This document shows, in pieces, positions 1 through 11,050 of a DNA stretch of 64,000 bases. The stretch spans positions 2,635,738 through 2,699,737 of the forward strand of contig CM029646.1 of NCBI GenBank assembly GCA_017311315.1, written 5' to 3'. The DNA is from Dendrocalamus latiflorus (lineage: Eukaryota; Streptophyta; Magnoliopsida; Poales; Poaceae). The position numbers and the translations under genes are program-made. Position 1 is the stretch's first letter. Each line of letters starts with the position of its first letter. The notes below the pieces were generated by a model. The model was not told the DNA's origin. It worked only from the letters and a program-made list of their open reading frames with translations, and did no database searches.

Positions 1-1
1 A

Positions 2-91
2 ATCGCCCAACGGTTCGCAGACTCTTCAGCTGCCGCGGTCTGGTTGGGCGATAGGCTCCAGTCGCCCAACCATTCGGCGACTGGAGCCTAT
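2..91. repeat. Paired inverted repeats at left edge
   Basis: Two inverted repeats lie side by side. Bases 2-10 (ATCGCCCAA) pair with 44-52. Bases 51-66 pair perfectly with 76-91 (16-bp stem, core GGCTCCAGTCGCC, 9-nt loop). The window starts inside this structure, so it is probably the edge of a larger repeat. I do not recognise the family. Confidence 0.6.
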
Positions 92-177
92 TTTTGTAAA
101 AAAATTTCCCGCGGGTATATTTATGTAATTTCGAATAAAAAATGGATTATCCGTACAAAAAACTCGTCGGAGCGTGC

Positions 178-1336
178 TAGGGGCGGATCTAACGTGGGAC
201 ATGGGGTTCAGTTGAACCCCTAAAAATATGAAAAAATAAACTGTTACTGGTAACCACAACGCAACAAGCAAATCCACCACAAACTCCACAGACTGGACTA
301 TCCATAATCCATCCCATAAAGGAAGATTTGGATGAGATTGCTTCTCTATGTTTGTTAATTTAATTAGATATTAGAGTTGAGAGGAAATAAAAAGCATTCG
401 TTAGGGAAAAGACTAGTATATCGGCTAATCTGCTATATTGTTCTGTAATTTTGGGTACTATATGAGAGTAATTTAAAAATGTCATCTTCTAGATAATTAT
501 AGAGAAATTCGATAGTTACCAATATTTATTTATGTTGATCAGATACATAGATTTTAAACTATGAATTTTGTAATTCGGCTATCTGGTAAATTTATCATCT
601 TCTAGTACCATATATTAATTTGTAGATTAAAATTATTGGATGGAATATGGAATGATTTATCTATATGAAAGATGTGGATAATTAAGGGTTCTAGAGATCC
701 CATGAACATGCTCTTAAATCTAGATAGTTTCGTAGAAATATCTAGATGTTTTAGATGCTTTATTCGAAGAAATTTGATGGTGCCAATTGTCATAAATCTA
801 GTGGTCAAAAAATTTTATATAATCCTTTCAATCCAAAATATACATCATTTGGGAGAGTTGGTTTTGGTTATAAATATTTATATTTTATTTTTCGGAAGCA
901 ATATGTTCATCAAAATGCCCATGTTAATTATTATTCTTAGAGAGGTAAATCATAAATAGAGACAACATATGTCAAAACAAAAATATGTACTACTTCTTTT
1001 TCTATGTGTGTGAAAAAACACCATTTAATATGCTAACATAGAAAATAAGAAAAGAGAAGTGGGTTAAAATTAATATCTATTTAAAAACAAAGTACACACT
1101 TGTGTTGTCAACTAAAGTTGTAATAGTTTTACTCTAAAAGTTGTAATTGTGCTGCCACCAAATAAAGTGTTAGTATTAGTTTATTATTTCAAATTTTTTA
1201 GTGTTATTGATTTTAAATAGACTTAGAAATATGACTTTTATCTTCAGTTTTTATAAACCAATATAAGTATATATTAAAAAATGTAACACAATGTAATTAG
1301 CGAACACCCATTCATAAAATCCTAAATCCGCCATTG
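178..1336. mobile_element. Non-autonomous hAT element, 1.16 kb
   Basis: The termini are TAGGGGCGGATCTA and, as reverse complement of the right end, CAATGGCGGATTTAGG. They are flanked by a perfect 8-bp direct repeat GAGCGTGC at 170-177 and 1337-1344, the target-duplication length of hAT transposons. The interior is AT-rich and holds no recognisable transposase, so it would need a transposase from elsewhere. The GGCGGA core of the terminus is shared with the elements at 2855, 7659, 12696 and 32751. Confidence 0.8.
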
Positions 1337-1551
1337 GAGCGTGCTGACGTAGAGCAAATCCGAGACGGGAACCCACTCCGATCGTGGCATCCCGGCCGAG
1401 CGGGACTCGAAACCGGACTACTCTACTAGATCGGCAGCTGGCCGGCCGCCTCCTACAAATGTAGCAAGACCCGCTCGTTTTTCTCTTAATAACTACCATC
1501 TACACCTCGCGTTCCCGGCCGACTCGTCGTCTCCGCTAGTTTCCGGGTTAA

Positions 1552-2319
1552 ATGGAAGGCGGCGGCTATGACGATAACGCCTCTTGGATGGCCGGTGAAC
1601 AATCACACCGGGACTCCGTGCCGCCTCAGGACGAGCCGTCGGACCCTTAGGTGTCGCCGCGCCAAGCGCAGAGGCTCTTGGACCTTTTGCGGCCTGCGTC
1701 CATGGGCGGCTCCATGGAAGTCCAAACTACGGAGGAGCCTGTTCTATCTGAGTTTGGTCCAAAGGATGGTGGTACGCGGTTTCCTGGCATCGACGGAGAT
1801 ATCGTAGAGGATCAGGAAGAGCCGTCCATCCCTCCGTTGCCGGAGAGCCAATTGCAGACGCACTCCAAACTTTTGCGTGTGTCCGTGCGATCCACGGTGG
1901 TCCAGATTACGGAGGGGGATTTTGTGTTTACATTTGCTCTAGTGCATGATGACATACAGTTTCTCGGGGTCAACGGAGATATCCGAGAGGACGAAGCGTA
2001 CAGGAATGGTGGCTTCGGCGCCGTCTCGGCCTCGAGCAAGGCCATCGCGGGCCTGCCGGAGACAACCATGGGTGAGATGAGGGAGAAGCAATGCGCGGTG
2101 TGCCTGGAGGTTCTTGAGGCGGACGACAAGCTCAGGAAGATGCCCTGCTCCCACGGCTTCCATGAGAGCTGCATCTTCGACTAGCTCCGAGTCAGCCGCC
2201 TTTGCTCGCTCTGCCGCTTCGTGTTGCCACCTGAGGAGGGATCTGAAATGGAAATGCAGACGGATAGTGACACTGAGATGGAGGTGGAGGAGGACCTGAT
2301 TTTGGCTGATAGCTTTTGA
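1552..2319 (+). pseudogene. RING-H2 E3 ubiquitin ligase pseudogene
   Basis: From the ATG at 1552 one frame runs 255 codons to a TGA at 2317-2319 but is broken by two TAG codons, at 1648-1650 and 2182-2184. The C-terminal part carries a full RING-H2 pattern: CAVCLE, then MPCSHGFHESC, then LCSLC. The second TAG falls exactly where the family has Trp (CIFD-W-LRVS), a single-base TGG to TAG change. Downstream the frame stays open and ends in an acidic tail. Family knowledge: such proteins are small cytosolic E3 ligases, often in expanded grass clusters. With two nonsense codons this copy is most likely dead. Readthrough would be needed for a full RING, since the first product stops inside the domain before the last Cys pair. 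Confidence 0.85.
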
Positions 2320-2854
2320 TTTTAGTTTATAAATAGTAACAATTTACAGAGAGTTGTACGAAAAGAGAGAAATTCACGTGCGATTTTAGCCGATATAAAT
2401 AAATCATTACAACGTGTACAATAATCAACTAGTAGACACTGCTTTAAAAAACATCTCGTTAAAAGTTAGATCCTATAAAAATTTATTTACTATAAAAAAT
2501 AATTTTTAAAAATCAATACGACTAGATCCTAAAAAGTTACATCTAGGTGAGCGTGATATATTATGATAATAGGAAGGTAGAGTCAAAAAAATCTGATCGA
2601 CGTGACGGAGAATCAGTGTATGGGCCCCAGACGCAGACACGGCCTGTCTGCATCTAGGTGATAGCCTCCCCATAGAATTTCAATTTCCTTCCCGGCGTGA
2701 GGGCCACTGTAGAATTCTGTCTTTTCAATGTGAAGATGAAGCGATAAACAAAGCGCAATTAGCTACGCAACTGTGATGCGGTCTCTTCTCCTGATATAGA
2801 TCGGGTCGAACGCAATGCATGCAGTGCTACTCTAAAGCTGCGTTTGGTTCGGCG
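2320..2854. other. Spacer with MITE fragment
   Basis: No gene is visible. Bases about 2330-2540 resemble the AT-rich repeat family described at 7251 (phrases such as TCACGTGCGATTTTAGCCG and GATATAAATAAA), but without clear termini. Confidence 0.4.
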
Positions 2855-3033
2855 CAGGGGCGGAGCCACACATTGAGTAAGATAGACTTTAGTTCGGAGT
2901 GTAGAAAAATATCTATTGTACAGTTCGGATAAATTCAGTTCAGTCTGAGTAACATTTTTATGATCCTGTTCAGATAGCCTAAATCATTCCACCACTAAAC
3001 CCAGGGTGTAATCAAATCCTAGCTCCGCCACTG
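2855..3033. mobile_element. hAT-type MITE, 179 bp
   Basis: The termini are CAGGGGCGGAGCC on the left and, as reverse complement, CAGTGGCGGAGCTAGG on the right. A perfect 8-bp target duplication GTTCGGCG lies at 2847-2854 and 3034-3041. The element is too short to encode anything. Confidence 0.85.
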
Positions 3034-3349
3034 GTTCGGCGTATAACTCGGTTAGCCAATTTTAACCCAGCTAGTTTAGTTTAGTTTAAGTTTTATGTTT
3101 AGCAATCAATCTTATTGATCTAAATTACTGTTTACTTTTAGATTAGATAGATTAAGTGGGTTAACAGTAAAAAAATAGAATTTAAGAAGCTGAGTTGTGC
3201 TGAGCTATTTTTTTCACTAACTTATCTAAGTTAGAATGGTTTAAAGACTTTAATCAGGTTAAATTAATCCTCTTTAATCCAAGGGTATTTGGTAGGCTAA
3301 ATCTCTAAATCACCTCTTAACTTCGAACCGAATGGAGCTTTAGGGTGAG

Positions 3350-3560
3350 TTCTTTTAGGCTGTAGCTTTGGCTTATGATTTTTGAATTCTGGTTATTTAC
3401 GAGACAGTACGTAGAGAGAAACAATTGCATGCGATTTTGATTAGTATAACTAAACTCGGTACAGTATCTGCTACAATCTACTTGTAGATCCTATCTTAAA
3501 AAATACATCGTTTAAAAGCTAATTACTATAACAAAAAGTGATAATGCAAAGCAAAAAAAC
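3350..3560. repeat. AT-rich MITE-family copy
   Basis: This is a degenerate copy of the family described at 7251: it opens with GTTCTTTTAGGCTGTAG and contains TTTAAAAGCTAATTACTA. I see no convincing target duplication. Confidence 0.4.
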
Positions 3561-3710
3561 CCCAGCCTAAGTCTTTTAACATTCAAAGCTAGCAGCGAGG
3601 CCCCTTGAATGCAACAACCGCATGATCCATCTGAAGGATGTTCTCATTTGTCTGACGATTATGAGCTTAGCTTGAATAGGCGGGATGCTTGGGACATGTG
3701 CAGTAATTTA

Positions 3711-3905
3711 GGCTAGTCTTAGTGGGGGTTTTATGGAGTTTCATGGGCATTAAATACGCTGACATGGCACTGTATTGATGAAGAGAGAGATGATAAAAGT
3801 TTCATGGGAGTAGAGAGAGTTTCATGGGGATGAAACTCTTCTGCACTGTTTCCAAAATATGGATGTGTTGGAAACTGGGACATGAAACCTCCACTGAGAC
3901 TGGCC
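3711..3905. mobile_element. Tourist-like MITE, 195 bp
   Basis: The terminal inverted repeats are GGCTAGTCTTAGTGGGGG and, as reverse complement of the right end, GGCCAGTCTCAGTGGAGG. The flanking trinucleotide is TTA on both sides (3708-3710 and 3906-3908), the PIF/Harbinger (Tourist) target duplication. Confidence 0.8.
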
Positions 3906-3908
3906 TTA

Positions 3909-4246
3909 GAGTAAGTTTAATAGAAGAGGTGGCTTGTCACCTCTAGAACTAGCTAAATAAGCAAAAAGAGTACAAGTGGCTCATGATGGAGGTAGTTAAT
4001 ACAATAAGTTGAGTAGAGGTTACCTCTACTAAAGCACTCAAACATTTAATACTTGCATAAATATATCAGGGGTCACCTCTTGCATGAGGGGCAGCTTGCC
4101 TCTCTCTCCTTGTATGATGTGCTAGAGGTCACCTCTTGCATGAGGGGCAGCTTGCCTCTCTCTCCTCTTTTCTCTCTCTTCCACTTAGGATTGTGTTGAC
4201 GTGGATTTCGCTAGAGGTGACCTAGTCAGCATTATTGTACTTGCTC
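3909..4246. mobile_element. Tourist-like MITE with internal duplication
   Basis: Terminal repeats are GAGTAAGTTTAATAG and GAGCAAGTACAATAAT (right end reversed). TTA flanks it at 3906-3908 and 4247-4249. The left TTA is shared with the element ending at 3905. A direct repeat of about 38 bp (GTCACCTCTTGCATGAGG and onward) occurs at about 4072 and again at about 4126. Confidence 0.75.
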
Positions 4247-4249
4247 TTA

Positions 4250-5159
4250 TATTTCACAACCATACTTGTAATAAGGCGACGATAAATCAAGAGTAAATTG
4301 TACTATATGTACACAGATTTATAAAGTGGATGCATCTAGATCACTAAAAAAATAAAACCGTGCATTTAAATCAATGAACTTATTAAACCATGCAAAAGAT
4401 CTCCAAAAGAGCTTTTATAAGGATGACAAAGCATTCATGTGGCATTAATACTTATGTGGCGTTGATGTGGACGCTGACATAAGAAGGTGAAGGCCTTTGT
4501 CTCCACCCGCAGGTTACGCCCATCTACGTGTCTATCAACGCCATTCCAAAATGTTCAAAAATATTTAGTTTTGATTGTGTAGGAAAGCTACGAGCTTGTG
4601 CTGTGATGAGATTAATTGCAAGGTAAATTCTTATTGCTTTGTAGTTGCATGAGATACATATAGAGTTGATATAGCTGTTAGTAGATGTAGATGGAAGGAT
4701 AAAAAGGCAATGAAGAAGAAGGTGCCAGGCTCATCCACGTGCTCCAGATCATGTCGACCGTGGCTGACTACATCCCACAGTTCCTGTTCGAGGAACACGA
4801 TATGATAAGTTATCGAGTGGCACCACTCTTTTATTGATGTCATCTCCTTCTGCCGCCATGTCTCCTCGCGGATCATAATGCTCCCACTTCTCGATAAGAG
4901 GGCGCGACCCGAGACCTAAAAGTAGCTATCAATGCATGGGACTAGGTTGCCTACTATTAAACTTGCAAGAATGTTAAAGGGAAACACTAATCACCAATAG
5001 ACTTCATTGATGTGGCCAAAGAGTATTTACAACAGTATGATAATGAATGTGAATGATTTCATTGTGTTAGACCATGTGGATGGTTGTAAATAAAGTGGAG
5101 AAGAATAATTGGCATTTGGATTTCTTTCGATTTTATGTTTGTAAAAGTTTTGATCGATC
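4250..5159. other. Spacer, no gene seen
   Basis: AT-rich DNA with only short open frames that match nothing I know. Confidence 0.4.
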
Positions 5160-5627
5160 ACGGTCGAAGGTTTTAAGTTTAAGTGGTTTCAGTCTGCTTC
5201 GATAGTCGAAGGCTTTACAGTTGATGGCCGTAGACTTTACGGACTGCTGTTATAGTCATAGACTTCGTAGTCTTGTTTTTCATAGTCGTAGACTTTTTGC
5301 AGTCTACTATTGTTGTCTTCGATAGTTTGTTATCGTTGTCTTCGGTAGTTTTCGTCGATCATCGTCAAAGGTTTCAAATTCAAGTGGTTTGCAGTCTGCT
5401 ATCGACCACGTTGTTAAACTTACGACCGTATTGTAAGTTTTGACCACATTGTTAGATTTCGACCACCTTGCTTTTGCTGCTCTGATTGTCCAGTCTCTTT
5501 GGTTTTCAAGTGGGATTTCAACCCTAATTGTTATAGCTCTGTAGCTATCAGAGAAAAGGGTTAAGTGAATACTTGGGGAGAATTTGAAGGCACCATTCAC
5601 CCCCACTGTTGCTTGTCCGGTCCTACA
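5160..5627 (+). repeat. LTR-retrotransposon remnant
   Basis: The stretch is built of imperfect repeats of GTCGAAGGTTT and GTCGTAGACTTT. It ends with CACCATTCACCCCC and GGTCCTACA (to 5627). Close variants of this ending occur at 36661 and at the 3' boundary of the solo LTR at 55807, so this is probably the 3' part of a related LTR. No TG start or target duplication was found. Confidence 0.5.
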
Positions 5628-6457
5628 AGAAGTGTTTTACATGTTATTGGAGAAGTTCTTTGATTCTTTTTCACTACATGAGAAATTCGGCTCAAAGTGG
5701 AGATTATTGTAGTTTGTGATCTGAATCTGGTCGGATCCGACCACTTGAAGAATCCGATCAGGTTTTTCTCAAAGATATATTCTGACTAATAACTGGTTGG
5801 TAATGTGAACTAGTCACAAATTATGATTAGGATCATCTTCGTATTCGTATGGACTCTGCACCGATTTACACCATCATGATGTCTAAAGGTGTTTGCGCCG
5901 ACTAGAGTTAGACATGGCTAGTCGAGGCGCTTCCAACTATAACTCTTCACCATTATCTGTTTCGTCTCCGATCAGGGTGTTATTCTCGTCTCCTAGCAGG
6001 TTACTGTTCCAGTTTTCGAGTACTTTATTGCCGACTAGAACTCTGTTTCTTTCTCGTTTGGGACTCTTGTTCTCAAGGATATTTATATCTCCTATAAACC
6101 TCATGATAGATGGCATGCACATCACATGTTATTTACATATGTAATACACCAATAGTGTTTTGTAAACTTCTTCTCCATATAGTGACTTCGCCGATTGTGT
6201 GTCCATGTTTTTTCTCGAAAAGGTTTTTTTACGTTAAATCTTTATTTCGTGCTCCTAATTATTGTTCATTGCTTTCATATCCCATCGTGCGTTTTGTAAC
6301 ATGCAAAATAATACATCACTAGCCCGGTAAAATAAAGTCCTATTCTGAATGTTTGCCCATCAGCATGCATCAGGCATGCATACAACAGGAAGGTGTTTGA
6401 GCTACAATTACTTGAACAGACTAAGTCACAAACCAAAATATCAGGTGATCAATTGAG
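5628..6457. other. Spacer, no gene seen
   Basis: Open frames around 5893-6144 are T-rich, lack a recognisable domain and read like retrotransposon-derived DNA. Confidence 0.35.
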
Positions 6458-6934
6458 TCAGATAGCTCCTTGCATCATGCCTTTAAATTCATCAAAGCTG
6501 ATCACTCCATCGCCGTCTTTGTCGAATACTTGGACCATCCTTTTACAGTCCTGGCTGTTGTCAGGCAACCCTAAGCTTCCCATCACATTGTGCAGCTCCA
6601 CGGGACTTATGAAGCCGTCACCGTCGCAGTCGAACACACTGAAAGCTTCCTCCAGTTCTTCCCAGCTTGCTTGTTTCTCCTCCAGTAGCACACGAACCCC
6701 TTGTTCCAAGCAACGCTCCTTGCATTTGTCACTGCCACTCCAACCACCGATCCCAAGCGCAGCCATGACCACAGCAACATCGTCATGTGTGAGCTCTGCT
6801 CCTCCGTTCTTGGCAGAAGGCTCGCATCGGCATCGGCAGCGTATCTGATGCTTGTCGCCGAGAACAAAATTCAGAGGACGGAGCAGAGGCAACAACACCT
6901 TCGTTACAGAGCAGAGAATACTGCCGGTGAACAT
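6458..6934 (-). CDS. Calmodulin-like EF-hand protein
   Basis: Single-exon frame of 158 residues from the first in-frame ATG (6934) to TGA. The frame stays open upstream, but only non-ATG codons precede this Met. Two canonical EF-hand loops lie near the C-terminus: DCDGDGFISPVE (residues about 102-113) and DKDGDGVISFDE (about 138-149). Both have Asp at position 1, Gly at 6 and Glu at 12, so both should bind calcium. The N-terminus is hydrophobic and then Cys/Arg-rich (SVTKVLLPLLRPLNFVLG), which might be a membrane anchor or signal. Length and two C-terminal hands fit the plant CML45/46-type group, though the exact member is uncertain. Family role: calcium sensor that relays signals to target proteins. 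No neighbouring gene suggests a partner. An upstream 5' exon cannot be excluded. Confidence 0.8.
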   Translation of the reverse strand: MFTGSILCSVTKVLLPLLRPLNFVLGDKHQIRCRCRCEPSAKNGGAELTHDDVAVVMAALGIGGWSGSDKCKERCLEQGVRVLLEEKQASWEELEEAFSVFDCDGDGFISPVELHNVMGSLGLPDNSQDCKRMVQVFDKDGDGVISFDEFKGMMQGAI

Positions 6935-7250
6935 GGCTATGCTAGTATGCTGAATCCCAAAACCAAAACAAGAAGAAGAATAATTTTTCCAAATGCTTCT
7001 AACACTGCATCTGCATGCACTGAATAGTTTTCGCGTATCGCTCAAATATATGTAGTACCTGCGTCTACTGCCTGGTCTTCGATCGTTGTTTGCTGGTGAT
7101 TTTTATAAATATTAAAAAAAGAATGACCAGAAGTATCTCTGTAACTTCTGCGAATTCGACATAAGCTTGACCCCTAAGTAAACGTATAGAAAAAGTAGTG
7201 CTCATTGCCATGTAACTTCGTAAAGTAACTGTCCAAGGAGACAAGCTTAA

Positions 7251-7491
7251 GGCCTGTTCTTTAAGTCAAAAGCCGGTGGCTTTTGATTTTTGCTACAGTA
7301 GCTAACTTTCAAACGGAGTATTTTCTCAAGACGGGGTCTACAAGTTAAACGATCTACACGTTAAAAGCTCAACATCTGTATCAGTCAAAATCGTAAGTGA
7401 GTATTTGTCTCTTCGTAACCTGTACCGTAAACAGTTAAAATTCAAAAATTTCAGCCAAAAACCATAAGCCGCAGCCGAAAAAAACAGCCCA
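7251..7491. mobile_element. MITE, GGCCTGTTC family
   Basis: It begins GGCCTGTTCTTTAAG and ends AAAAAACAGCCC, with TAA near both ends. Related copies with similar ends (GGCCTGTTCTTTT and the reverse) lie near 3350, 9583, 30656, 31750, 32340, 36050, 37040 and 45227. The inner part is shared: a GAGAGA stretch, a GATATAA-like box and TTTAAAAGCTA. The TAA/TTA flank hints at PIF/Harbinger, but not all copies agree. Confidence 0.5.
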
Positions 7492-7658
7492 TAAATTCCC
7501 CGTTTCAAACCTGACACTAACACAGCACCACAACGTTAGCAGGAGGATGTCAAATTTCGAGTCAAAAATTTACGCCTAGTGAGTTGGATCTTATGGGGTG
7601 TGAAACCATGTGATCATGTGAAGAGTCCAGCAGTCCAAGACGTGCAATTACCTTGTGC

Positions 7659-8796
7659 CAGTGCCGGACCCAAGATTTGAATCCAGGGTATGCCTAACTA
7701 AAAAATTATTATCCAATGTGGTATAATCTAATGCAAAAATTCAGTAAACAGTTCGGCAAAAAATATAATATATCTAAAAGATCTCATAATACCTTAAATT
7801 GGTGGTGGTGGAGCACAAGATGCAATCTTTTTTTTGCTTCATTTTTCTGAAAAAGCAATGCAATGCTTTCGTTCTTCTTCATGCCTCTCAATTCAGCCAG
7901 TCTGTCAACACATACACAAAACAAGCAAAAAAAGGTGCATCAGGCATTCAGGCATATGCCCCAATCCATCTAGCAATCGCATAATTTCCCACAATTTACT
8001 CTTTTCTTAGAAACTTCATAAACATATCAAATTCACTAGCAAGGTAGCTGCATGAGAACTGGTTCCAACTGAACTAGTAGTTAGTTTTGAGTATATCAAC
8101 ATAGGTAATTTCCCTGCATTTGTTACTATGTTTCTTTACCCTTTTTATTGTTCAGTTTAAAAATGAAAACTGCAGTATCCACAATTGGCTTCTTTCTTTG
8201 AAACTGCAGATGATTGTTGGGCAGCTTATGATAGGGATTCTCAGGTGAGTAAATGTTAATAGAATTACATATTCAGATTAGAAACTAGCAAAGAGAAATT
8301 TTAAAATTTAATTTCGTTGCTCAACCAAGTAAACCCAGCAAAACTTTGGTAGCTAAAACATGAGAAGTGAAAATTGGTAGATGCTGTTCCACCAGTAACA
8401 AATTCAGCTTTTTGTACAGGGAAATCTAGCTGCAAATTCATCAACATTTCCGCGCCCTGGCGCCCTGGCGGCCTGGGCAGAGGGAGCCGGGCGGAGGCGG
8501 AGGGAGCCGGGCGGAGGCGGAGGCGGAGGGAGCCGGGCGGAGGCGCCGAGGCGGATACGGAGGCGGAGGGAGCCGGGCGGAGGCGCCAAGGCGGAGGGAG
8601 CCGGGCGGAGGCGGAGGGAGCCTGGCGCCTGGCGGAGGCGGAGGCGGATGGGCGCTAGCGGTCTGGCGGAGGCGGCAGTCAGGGTCGGGGTCGGGGACAG
8701 GCGGAGGCGGCAGTCGGGGTCGGGGTCCGGGAGTTTTTGGGCCAAATTGCAGGGTAGTCCTGGACCTATATGGACTACCCACTGGGCCCGCCCCTG
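7659..8796. mobile_element. Non-autonomous hAT element, 1.14 kb
   Basis: The left end is CAGTGCCGGACCC and the right end reversed is CAGGGGCGGGCCC. A perfect 8-bp target duplication CCTTGTGC lies at 7651-7658 and 8797-8804. There is no transposase frame. The right third holds a GC-rich minisatellite (separate entry), while the left two thirds are AT-rich. Confidence 0.85.
8476..8720 (+). repeat. GC-rich minisatellite inside hAT element
   Basis: Units of GGCGGAGGGAGCCGG and GGCGGAGGC alternate irregularly, for example GGGAGCCGGGCGGAGGC, followed by GGGGTCGGGGTC-type units. Long Pro/Arg open frames on both strands here are by-products of the repeat, not genes. Confidence 0.75.
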
Positions 8797-8804
8797 CCTT
8801 GTGC

Positions 8805-9340
8805 GTCCTTTCGCTCTCTCTTGTTAAGCATGTACGAAAGTCGTGTACAATCACGGTCTATGCAAAAAAAACGTTTACTTGACCTAGATGAATGACTGAA
8901 TTCACAATTTCACATGATGGCCTGTGGTATATCTTTCTTATGTGTTGCTCGGTTAGACTCAAATAACATGTTTTATGGCTGAAATTGGACTGTAACTAGA
9001 TAAAATTATACTGCAGCTAATGGTAGCTTATTGGCTTAACTAAATTTAAAATTTTAAAAATAGAAAAAAAACAGTTTAACCCATCACGGTTCACGGATAA
9101 TGCAAACGAATGCGGGGGAAAAAGAACTGACAAAAAAGCTAAAAAAACCAAAAAAATCAGAAAAGATGAAATTTAGGAATAGTAAAAAATAAACCAAAAA
9201 TCAGAAATACAAGGTGAAATAAACAGGGCCTTAGCCTGTTCTTTTCTCTCTCGATATTTTGGCCGACGGCCTTTTTCTATTTGGAAGGATCCTCCTTGTT
9301 TGCTCTTTTTTTTTTAATAAAAAAAGAGCTTGTGGACCCA
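8805..9340. other. Spacer with MITE-like AT-rich repeat
   Basis: Bases about 8980-9235 resemble one arm of the fold-back at 16578 (CTAAATTTAAAATTTTAAAA, then CAAAAAAATCAGAAAAGATG). No gene is seen. Confidence 0.4.
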
Positions 9341-9347
9341 TGCATGT

Positions 9348-9465
9348 CCACCAGGACGACCTCAGGGCGATGCCATGCTCCCACGCCTTCCACGACCGCT
9401 GCATCTTCGACTGGCTCCGGGTCAGCCGTCTCTGCCGACACGCACTGCCCAGCGAACAACAGTAG
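9348..9465 (+). pseudogene. RING-H2 gene fragment
   Basis: A short frame reads DDLRAMPCSHAFHDRC, then IFDWLRVSRLC, then RHALPSEQQ and a TAG. It matches the second half of the RING pseudogene at 1552 but keeps the Trp lost there. It lacks the first Cys pair, and the final CPLC is reduced to one Cys, so no RING could fold. Upstream is an A/T-rich junction with no start of the gene. It is a truncated duplicate rather than an active gene. Confidence 0.75.
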
Positions 9466-9582
9466 CTAGTAAGAGCTGGAAGAAGCAACCAGATGATCCA
9501 GCGGAAGAGTTTGTACGTTTCCATTCACCCAAAATAGGAATCAACAGCTTGGTGATCGGTCTGTTTCAAGAGTTCCTCAATG

Positions 9583-9823
9583 TTTAGGTATGTTCTTTTC
9601 TACCGAAGTTAGTGATTTTTGATTTTTGCTATAGTATCTAATTTTTAAACGGGATATTTTCTTAAGATAGAGTCTACAAGTTAATTGTAGTACATGTTAA
9701 AAGCCCAACATCTGTATCAACCAAAATCGTAAGCAAGTATCTCTCCATAATCTCTATCGCAAACAGCTAAAATTTAAAAATTTCAGCTAAAAACCATACA
9801 CCACAGCCGCGCAAACAGGCCCA
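9583..9823. mobile_element. MITE, GGCCTGTTC family
   Basis: Starts near GTATGTTCTTTTCTACC and ends near GCAAACAGGCCC; the interior is similar to the copies at 7251 and 30656. Boundaries are approximate. Confidence 0.45.
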
Positions 9824-10223
9824 AATGCTTTATGATGACAAATCGAGTCACACTGAGGAAGATTATGCTAAAAGATTTTCCAAGTGACTAGCAAGGAGAT
9901 GTTCGTCAACCATTCAGCTCTCTAACAAAACGCTGTACTTTTTTTTTGGTTGGCTTCGGACACCCTGAAGATTGGAGATTGACTAACTGAAGAACTGGAT
10001 AAGGTTAAACTAGGGATTTTTTACGGTACATTATATTAGTAGTAAAATAAAATCTGACTATTGATTTATAAGGGTATTATAGACTTTTGTTTTCAACGTG
10101 GTTTTTTCAGGAGAGTATTTTAGACTATCTCATGTGAATATCTGTGTGCAAACCGCAGTTGCATCTTCATTCCCTGCATGCTATGAACTGAATCAGTTTA
10201 GCTCAACTGAGGAATGAACCAGA

Positions 10224-11050
10224 TCAATTAACATGGTTCCAACCACACGGGCAGAGTCGGTAGAGCACATGCAGTGCCACTTTGACCACCTTCTCTAACA
10301 ACCTGTCCGCTACCACCCTCACGATGCCCTCGACTAGCTTGGCGCTCGCCGTGGTTAGCCGCGTGAGAGGCATCGCCGACACCACTGCTTTTAGCTGGTG
10401 GATGTCGTACGTCCGCGAGAGGTAGCTTGGCGGCCGCAGCACAGACGCCAAGGTGTCCATGAAGTCGTCATTGCCTTCCAAGACCCTCTTCAAGCTCTCC
10501 TCAGAGAGCTTAAGCGAATGCGGAATGCTCAAAACTGTCTCCTCCGGCGAGCTCGCCTTTGGTGAATCCAGCATGCCGCACATCTCTTCTTGGGATATCA
10601 AAGGCTTTTGATGTGCGCGATGCAATGTGCTTCTTCACAACAGACACGAGAAACTCCATCAAGCCGGGCGCGCCATTGACGCAGCATCGGTTGCGATTGC
10701 TCTTGGTAACGATGTCTACGAGCTCCCTTAGGGAAGCCATCAGCTGATCTTGCCGACCGCCACTCTGCCTCGCAACATCCACGATAGTGGCCACGTGCGC
10801 CGTGTTGATGGGCTGGTGCGGGGTGGGGGAACCACTCGACGGCGTGCGCGGCTCACCAACCCTGGATGAGCCTACGTAGCGTGTGGTTTGGCGTGGGCTC
10901 CCAGTCGACAGCGCCCAGCTGCTGCTTGGTCACTAGGCAGTTGCTGTGGCCGTTAGTGAACACCCACCGTTCTATGTTGTCCCGGTCATAGGTGATCCCC
11001 GACGAGAGCGTTACCGGGTCCCGCATGATCTCTAGTGAGATTGGGCACAT
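10224..11050 (-). pseudogene. U-box E3 ubiquitin ligase pseudogene (PUB22/23-type)
   Basis: The frame from 11050 gives a U-box: CPISLEIMRDPVTLSSG, TYDRDNIERW and TPNHTLRRLIQGW. A TGA at 10853-10855 then replaces the Cys usually found after this Trp. The reading frame shifts near 10825 and continues as INTAHVATIVDVARQSGG, a helical repeat-like region (10794-10510). It shifts again near 10570-10620 into a frame ending at 10224 (SIPHSLKLSEESLKRVLEGN). The N-terminus ahead of CPISL is missing: a stop lies a few codons upstream. Family role: intact PUB22/23-like proteins are ARM-repeat E3 ligases in stress and immune signalling. With one stop and two frameshifts this copy is not functional. Confidence 0.85.

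Noticed and set aside
8374..8854. Pro/Arg-rich frames on both strands
   Set aside because: They lie wholly inside the GC-rich repeat of the hAT element.
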